From contig CM077665.1 in assembly GCA_039707655.1 (NCBI GenBank), positions 444,291,531 through 444,355,530 of the forward strand: a DNA stretch of 64,000 bases, written 5' to 3'. The notes below the pieces were generated by a model. The model was not told where the DNA came from. It saw only the letters and a list, made by a program, of their open reading frames with translations, and made no database searches. Made by a program: the position numbers and the translations under genes. Origin of the DNA: Elymus sibiricus. Its lineage: Eukaryota; Streptophyta; Magnoliopsida; Poales; Poaceae. Below, in pieces: positions 57,854-64,000 of this stretch; the stretch's first letter is position 1, and each line of letters starts with the position of its first letter.

Positions 57854-58124
57854 CCTGATGAAGAACACGACGAACAGAGAGATGAAATCGGGGAAGTTCG
57901 TCCGTCCAGATCTCCCGCGCCCTAGCTTGGCAGAGGGAGACAGCTACAGCGGCGGCGGGGTGAAGACTTCCGCGACCGATGCGAGTACGGCGACGGCAAG
58001 GTCGAGGCAGTGAAGCTCTTCCTTTCCGGCGGCGATGATTTTAGCGGCGGTGCTAGGTTTGAGCTCGGGAGAGATGGGAGTGAGGAGTAACTCGAGCACA
58101 GTGAAGGGAAGGGGGTATATATAG
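57854..58124 (-). promoter_or_regulatory. internal promoter and leader of copia extra gene
   Basis: On the minus strand CACTATATATACCCC (TATA core 58116-58124) is followed by a GC-rich and CT-rich leader of about 235 bp. The leader contains no ATG at all and ends at the predicted donor at 57854. The GC content contrasts with the AT-rich flanks. It looks like a cereal gene promoter inside a retrotransposon. Confidence 0.6.
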
Positions 58125-58855
58125 TGGCAGTAAAAACGAATCGGCCCGAAGATTTTGGACCAGATTGCCCCTAACCCTTGCTCTCCATGCGACATGTGTC
58201 ACCCACGATCTGAGAAGTGGAGTTAGTGGGGGATCGTGGCATATCCAGTCGTGGGAATCGGAACGGTTTGAGCGGGAAGCGCCGAAAAAATTTGATTGTG
58301 AAAATTTTAAAGTTTCCGTTCGCAAATTCTTCAGCTGTCAAGGATACAGTGAAGACTTTGAACGAGTTTCAACGTAGAACGCATATGAAGAATTTGTGAA
58401 CAGACTGGGTTGAGTTTAGCATAGAGGGGAAACGGGTCCGATCACATTCACTTAGATGAAAATCAACTTGAAGAATTAGCAATAAGGGAATGCTGTTGAG
58501 GACATTGAAAACTCAAATATACATGTAGTCAATGAAGAACATCAGTTTCATAGTTTGAAGAATTTGAAAAGTTGAGGAATTTGCAAACTTGAGGAATTTG
58601 AAAATTTGAAGACTTTGCAAAATGATGAAAAACTCAACTTTGAAGAATTTCAACTATTGTTGGTGGCGTGACCCACCGTATAAGAATGATGATTTCAGAC
58701 ACCGCGTACAATTATCGTAGGGTTCTGAGAATCAATTTCTTCATTAATTTCTTCACACTTAGAGAGTTATTCTTCATTGATTGAAGAAAAACGTTACTTC
58801 GTGTGTTGCACATCAAAGTCATCAATTTTGCATGAGTGTTAGGATGTCTGTCTTT
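58125..58855 (-). other. spacer between pol and the extra gene promoter
   Basis: No gene. 58553-58654 has five GAGGAATTTG / GAAGAATTT / GAAGACTTTG motifs in about 100 bp. It would be the upstream promoter region of the extra gene. Confidence 0.5.
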
Positions 58856-61800
58856 TCAAAGAACATTCGAAGATTCTAAGATATTTAGCTCACACCGCAA
58901 CTTGCAAAATCTCTTTTCATCCAAGGGCTTAGTGAAGATATCGGCCAGTTGTTCTTCAGTGGGGATGTGGTCGATGGAGATGTCGCCCTTGAGTACATGA
59001 TCTCGAAGAAAATGATGACGAATCTGGATGTGCTTGGTCTTGGAGTGCTGAACTGGGTTGTAAGCAATCTTGATAGCGCTCTCATTGTCGCAGTAGAGAG
59101 GCACATTCTTCACCTTGATGCCATAGACCTTGAGGGTTTGCTTCATCCACAGCAACTGAGCGCAGCATGAACCAGCAGCAATGTACTCAGCTTCAGCAGT
59201 AGAAAGTGACACGCAGTTCTGCTTCTTCGAGGACCAACAGACTAAGGATCGTCTGAGGAAATGACATGTGCCTGAGGTTGACTTGTGATCCACACGGTCT
59301 CCAGCATAGTCAGCATCTGAGTATCCGACGAGGTGAAGATTTGAGCCCTTGGGATACCATAATCCAAGCGTTGGTGTGTGAGCTAAGTATCGAAGAATAT
59401 GTTTCACAGCCTTATGGTGTGATTCCTTCGGTGTTGCTTGGAATCGGGCACACATGCAAACACTCAGCATAATATCAGGCCTAGATGCACATAGATACAA
59501 TAAAGAGCCAATCATGGAGCGGTATACCTTCTGATCGAAATCTTTACCATTTTCGTCAGTGCAGAGGTGGCCTTTTGAAGGCATTGGAGTTTTGACGCCT
59601 TTGCATTCGTGCATGTTGAATTTCCTCAGAACATCCTTGAGGTATTTCTCTTGTGAGATGAAGATGCCATTGTCTTGCTGACGAATTTGAAGACCTAAGA
59701 AGAATTTCAACTCTCCCATCAAAGACATTTGATATTCTTCACTCATCATATAGGCAAATTCATCACTGTAACGTTTGTCAGTACAACCAAAGATAATATC
59801 GTCTACATATATTTGGCATATGAACAGTTCATTGTCATAGGATTTAGTGAAAAGAGTTGGGTCGAGTGAACCGGGTTTGAAGCCTTTCTTCATGAGGAAT
59901 TCCTTCAGAGTGTCATACCACGCCCGAGGGGCCTGCTTGAGGCAATAGAGGGCCTTGTTGAGTCTGAAGACTTTGTCAGGATGCTTAGGGTCTTCAAAAC
60001 CTGGGGGTTGAGCAACATATACTTCTTACTCAAGCTTACCATTGAGGAATGCACTTTTCACATCCATTTTATATAAAATGATATCATGATGGTTAGCATA
60101 AGCAAGCAATATGCGAATAGCTTCAAGTCTAGCAACAGGTGCAAAAGTTTCATCAAAGTCAATTCCTTCAACATGTGTGTAGCCTTGAGCTACAAGACGA
60201 GCCTTATTCCTTACCACAAGGCCATTTTCATCTTGCTTGTTGTGGTAGATCCACTTGGTACCTATGATGTTATGCTTGCGAGGATCTGGCCGCTTGAGAA
60301 GTTCCCACACGTTGTTGAGCTTGAATTGATGCAATTCCTCTTGCATAGCTTGAATCCACTCAGGCTCCTTGAAAGCTTCATCAACTTTGGTGGGCTCTAT
60401 GATAGAGACAAAATAAAAATGACCACAAAAGTTAGTCAAATGTGAAGCTCTTGAGCGAGTGAAAGGACCTGGTGCATTGATGTTGTCGATGATTTTGTCA
60501 ATCTGCACTTCATTTGCAACTCTCGGATGAGCAGGTTGACGTGGCTGAGGATTTTCTTCAGCACCATTTTCTTCAGGTGTATCAGCATGAATGTCTTCAT
60601 TGGTTGGAATGACTTCCTCAGTAGGTTGAGGATTTTGTTCAATGGGTACTACATCCTCAGTAGCCTTCAACTTAATGGATTCCTCAGGAGACTTTTCATC
60701 TAGCACAGAAGGCAGGTGCTCTCTTTGCGAGCCGTTAGTTTCATCGAACCGCACATCTACAGTTTCAACAACCTTTTGATGGTAGGTGTTGAAGACTCTG
60801 TAGGTGTGCGAGTCCTTTCCGTAACCAAGCATAAAACCTTCATGTGCTTTCGGTGCAAATTTAGAACTGTGGTGAGGATCTCTTATCCAGCATTTTGCAC
60901 CGAAGACTTTGAGATAACTTACATTGGGTTTCTTGCCAGTCATGAGTTCATATGATGTCTTCTTGAAGAATTTGTGAAGATATACCCTGTTGATGATGTG
61001 GCATGCTGTATCAATTGCCTCAGGCCAGAAGCGACGAGGAGTCTTGTATTCATCAAGCATGGTGCGAGCCATCTCAACAAGAGTCCTGTTCTTGCGCTCC
61101 ACGACGCCGTTCTGCTGAGGAGTATATGGGGCAGATAGCTCATGAGTAATACCAAGTTCATCAAGATATTCATCAAGATTGGTGTTCTTGAACTCAGTCC
61201 CATTATCACTCCTGATATGCTTGATCTTGACGCCAAAGTTTGTTGAGGCCCTTGAAGCAAATCGTCTGAAGACATCCTGCACTTCAGACTTGTACAGAAT
61301 AATATGCACCCAAGTGTAGTGAGAGTAATCATCAACAATGACAAAACCATACAAACTTGAAGAATTTGTTAGTGTGGAATAATGAGTGGGGCCAAAGAGG
61401 TCCATGTGAAGCAATTCAAAAGGTCGAGTCGTGGTCATGATTGTCTTCGAGGGATGCTTGGATCTGGTCATCTTCCCAGACTCACAAGCACCACAGAGGT
61501 GATCCTTGAGGAATTTGACACCTTCAATGCCAATGACGTGCTTTTTCTTCACGAGCGTGTGCAAGTTCCTCATACCAGCATGTCCAAGTCGTCGATGCCA
61601 CAGCCAGCCTTCTGAGGACTTTGCAAGTAGGCACGTGGCAGGCTGAGGACCTGTAGAGAAATCAACAATATACAAGTCTCCTCTCCTAAAGCCTTCGAAG
61701 ACTTTGGAATGGCCAGATTCCATGATGACAACACAACGATATTTTCCAAAGATGACAACCATATCAAGATCACAAAGCATTGAGACAGACATGAGGTTGA

Positions 61801-62020
61801 ACCCGAGGGATTCGACAAGCATCACCTTGTCCATGTGTCGGTCCTTGGAGATTGCAACCTTACCTAGACCCAATAGCTTGCTTTTTCCTTTGTCAGCGTA
61901 GGTGATATGCTTCAGATGAGATGGGGCAAGTGGCATATTCATCAGTAGACTCTTGTCCCCAGTCATGTGGTTGGTGCATCCACTATCGAGGACCCACTCA
62001 GTAGCTTTTGGAGTTTCATC
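58856..62020 (-). pseudogene. copia protease, integrase, RT and RNase H, one in-frame stop
   Basis: The frame is open from 62020, just after an AG acceptor-like site (TCATCTGCAG). Protease: [13 protein letters not shown] (DSG). Integrase: the HHCC region ([14 protein letters not shown] ... CGACESGK), catalytic residues in [17 protein letters not shown] and [11 protein letters not shown], then the [13 protein letters not shown] motif. [34 protein letters not shown] and the catalytic YVDDIIFG. RNase H: YSDADYAGD, STAEAEYIA and CDNESAI, with the tail ADIFTKPL. A TAA at 60026, just after the LNGKLE motif of RT, is the only break and there is no frameshift. It ends at 58856 (NILESSNVL). One base keeps it from being open throughout. 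Confidence 0.9.
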
Positions 62021-62258
62021 CTGCAGATGAATTAGTACAACTTACGAACTCATATGCTTCAGAGTTGAAGAATATGACATCAAATTCATCAGGCAGAATT
62101 TCATCACACAACATAGTAAGTAAAGCAGTGTGAGGACGTGAGAAATGAGGAATTCATTTCTGCATGATTAGCTTGTGTCCTTTCAAGCATTTCCTCAGGT
62201 CTCTAGCAAATTCATCAGACATTCAAGTTCGTCTGGAGACCTGACCCTGTATAAGAAG
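62021..62258 (-). other. gag-pol junction of copia element, possible intron
   Basis: Contains stops in all three minus-strand frames between the gag end (VVKKLN, TAA at 62259) and the protease frame. Donor-like GTGAAG and GTCAGG sites lie near 62240-62275, and a good AG acceptor sits at 62021. It may be spliced, or gag and pol may be separate frames. Confidence 0.4.
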
Positions 62259-64000
62259 TTAGTTCAATTTCTTCACCACCCACATCTGGAGGGGTGGCAA
62301 GGAGTTCATCATTCTGCGAGCTCCATATGAGAAGGGAGGCATTGAAGCTAGTGCACTCCGTTTCACGGGACTAGGGTTAGAGTACTCATATGAATAAGCA
62401 GAGAAATTCTTCGAGGACTTATGAACATAATGATTTGAAGAATAATGCACATATTCAGAACTCTTAGATTTTCCCCGCGAAACAGATGCATTAGCACGAG
62501 AATGATACTTTTGACCATTTGAGGAATTTGGTCCAAGTGAAGACTTTTGTCCATATGAGGAATTTGATCTGGGGTTCCTTTTCTTCATAGGTGGTGTTGT
62601 GAGGACATTCACTTGAAGATTTTCCAAGTAGCTCTTAGGAACCCAGATTTTCCTCATAGGTGAACCGTTCCTGTAGTTAGTTCCAACAAATCTGGCAAAT
62701 ACTTCACCTTTCTGATTTTTGAAGAATTTGTAGTTGGAGTCAAGTGACTCATCAGAGGAATATGAAGTTTCATAAGTAAAGCCAGATAAAGTGGATGGAT
62801 CCACAGGAGGTCCTTTTGCAGCAACCCATGAGGTTTTGGGGTACTGCTCAGGTGTCTAGTAGGATCCATCAGCATTGAGTTTCCTCTCAAATGCAATACC
62901 CTCTTTCCTAGGGTTCCTGTTTAGAATCTGCTTTTTGAGCACATCGCAAAGGGTTTGATGCCCTTTGAGACTTTTGTACATGCCTGTCACATACAATTCC
63001 TTCAACCCTGCATTTTCGTCAGTGATACTTGTGGTATCCTCAGATGAGGAATTTGTGACCACGGGGATAGTTGAAGAATTTGCAGTAATAGAAGCATTTG
63101 AACATTCAGGTGAAGAATTAGCAGTTTCACGTTCGATGCATTTCAAACACGGTGGAACAAATTCTTCCTGAGCGGTACTGATCTGTTGAGCCAGTAAGGA
63201 ATCGTTTTCCCTTTGGAGATCCTCATGAGACACTCTTAGTTTCTCAAGATCTTGCTTTCTTTGAAGAAATTCATAAGAAAGCTTCTCATGGTCAACTAAG
63301 AGAGCATTATGATGACTCTGAAGGTTATCATACTTTGTCTGAAGACTTTTGAGATCATCAGACAGAGTTTGAGTCCGATCCACTTCCTCATTCAACAGAT
63401 CGTCGCTTTTGTCTAGCAGTTTCTGAAGCTTTTCAAGTGCACTTTGTTGCTTAGTGGCAATATTAGCAAGTTTGGCATAGCTAGGTTTCACATATTCATC
63501 AGATTCATCTTCACTTGATTCAGAAGAAGAGTGATGCTTGTGTACCTTGGAACCTTTTGCCCTGAAGCAGTAAGTGGGAGCATATTCATCATTGCTGTCG
63601 TCAGAGTCGTTGGAGTGGTCATTTTCTTCATCGTTAAAGATGGACTTGCTGACGAAGGCAGTGGCGAGAGCAAGGCTAGCAACACCAGAGTCAGACTCCT
63701 CCTCAGATTCTTCCTCTTCTCCATATTCTTCAGATTCTTCTTCAGAGTCCATTTCCTTGCCAATGAAAGCCCGAGCCTTTCTGGAACCTTTCTTCTTGTG
63801 CGATGAGGACTTTGCAGATGAAGACTTTGAAGATTTCTTCTTTTTCTTCGAGTCATCAGAACTGTCGTCCTTGTACTTCTTCTTCTTTGATTCTTTTTCC
63901 CAGAGAGGACAGTCAGAGATAAAGTGACCAGACTTCTTGCATTTGTGACAAGTTCTCTTCTTGTAGTTGCTTGAGGAATCTGATTTCCTCAAACCACCTT
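62259..64000 (-). pseudogene. copia gag C-terminal part, continues beyond the window
   Basis: The frame enters from the right edge (GGLRKSDSSSNYKKRT). It has a CCHC zinc knuckle (CHKCKKSGHFISDC) for RNA binding, a Lys/Ser/Asp-rich acidic stretch, and a long coiled coil (about 63100-63450: LQKLLDKSDDLLNEEVDRTQ). A conserved region follows (FARFVGTNYRNGSPMRKIW), then a Ser/Tyr/Asn-rich tail ending at 62259. A TAG at 62856 breaks it once. The main gag domain lies off the window. Large gag with a coiled coil is usual for SIRE/Maximus elements. Confidence 0.82.

Larger units (their letters stand above)
51711..64000 (-). mobile_element. SIRE/Maximus-type copia retrotransposon with extra gene, right end off window
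   Basis: Reads right to left: gag (from beyond 64000 to 62259), protease-integrase-RT-RNase H (62020 to 58856), a spacer with promoter-like signals, an extra gene (57519 to 53797), a polypurine tract (53277-53291) and the 3' LTR (51711-53276). Integrase before RT makes it copia. The large CCHC gag, the long 12+ kb size and the gene downstream of pol fit the SIRE/Maximus lineage. The 5' LTR and primer site are outside the window, so LTR age and target duplication cannot be read. Confidence 0.9.

Overview
The window reads as intergenic DNA of a large-genome grass, most likely a Triticeae cereal (wheat, Aegilops, barley or rye). The evidence is the dense nesting of LTR retrotransposons, the tRNA-Asp-type primer binding sites with LTRs starting TGATACGTCTC, a Tat-lineage gypsy element with an antisense gene, a SIRE/Maximus-type copia element, and grass-type Harbinger, Mutator and Stowaway remains. 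Family names such as Sabrina/WHAM come from memory and were not checked against a database. I see no bacterial, viral or organellar DNA, no tRNA or rRNA gene and no CRISPR array.

Layout. 1-3141: 5' part of an Athila-type gypsy element on the minus strand (5' LTR 1585-3141). 3142-4410: scrambled remains of another gypsy element with a broken gag. 4411-5760: no recognisable gene. 5867-7054 (minus): the only intact ordinary host-type gene, a 395-aa DUF4408/DUF761-like membrane protein. 7801-9866: a complete Harbinger transposon with TAA target duplications and a transposase killed only by nonsense codons. 11213-14542: a broken Mutator-like transposase. 15468-15976: a two-exon GRF zinc-finger pseudogene. 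16313-16457: a Stowaway fragment.

16458-44636 is a three-level nest. An old Athila-type element (16458-44636) has its 3' LTR split at 23734 by a second LTR element (23735-44532, target duplication TTAGT). That element's 5' LTR is split by a young 12.95-kb Tat-lineage gypsy element (25268-38217, target duplication GTATT, LTRs differing at 5 bases and 1 indel in 580 bp). The Tat element carries gag-protease-RT-RNaseH-integrase on the minus strand, broken by seven in-frame stops. On the plus strand it carries an intact seven-exon, 918-codon antisense gene with its own TATA-like box, and then a satellite-like array of about 142-bp units.

44637-48558 holds degenerate and AT-rich sequence. 48559-51710 is a third Athila-type relative, cut by a copia element (51711 to beyond 64000, minus strand). 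The copia element carries gag, protease, integrase, RT and RNase H. Downstream of pol, in the same direction, it has an extra gene of 1240 codons (one stop) preceded by a TATA box, an ATG-free leader and a 5'-UTR intron. The main point of interest is that two unrelated retrotransposons in one window each carry a non-structural extra gene built like a host gene, and these genes are no more damaged than the mobility genes beside them, or are entirely intact.
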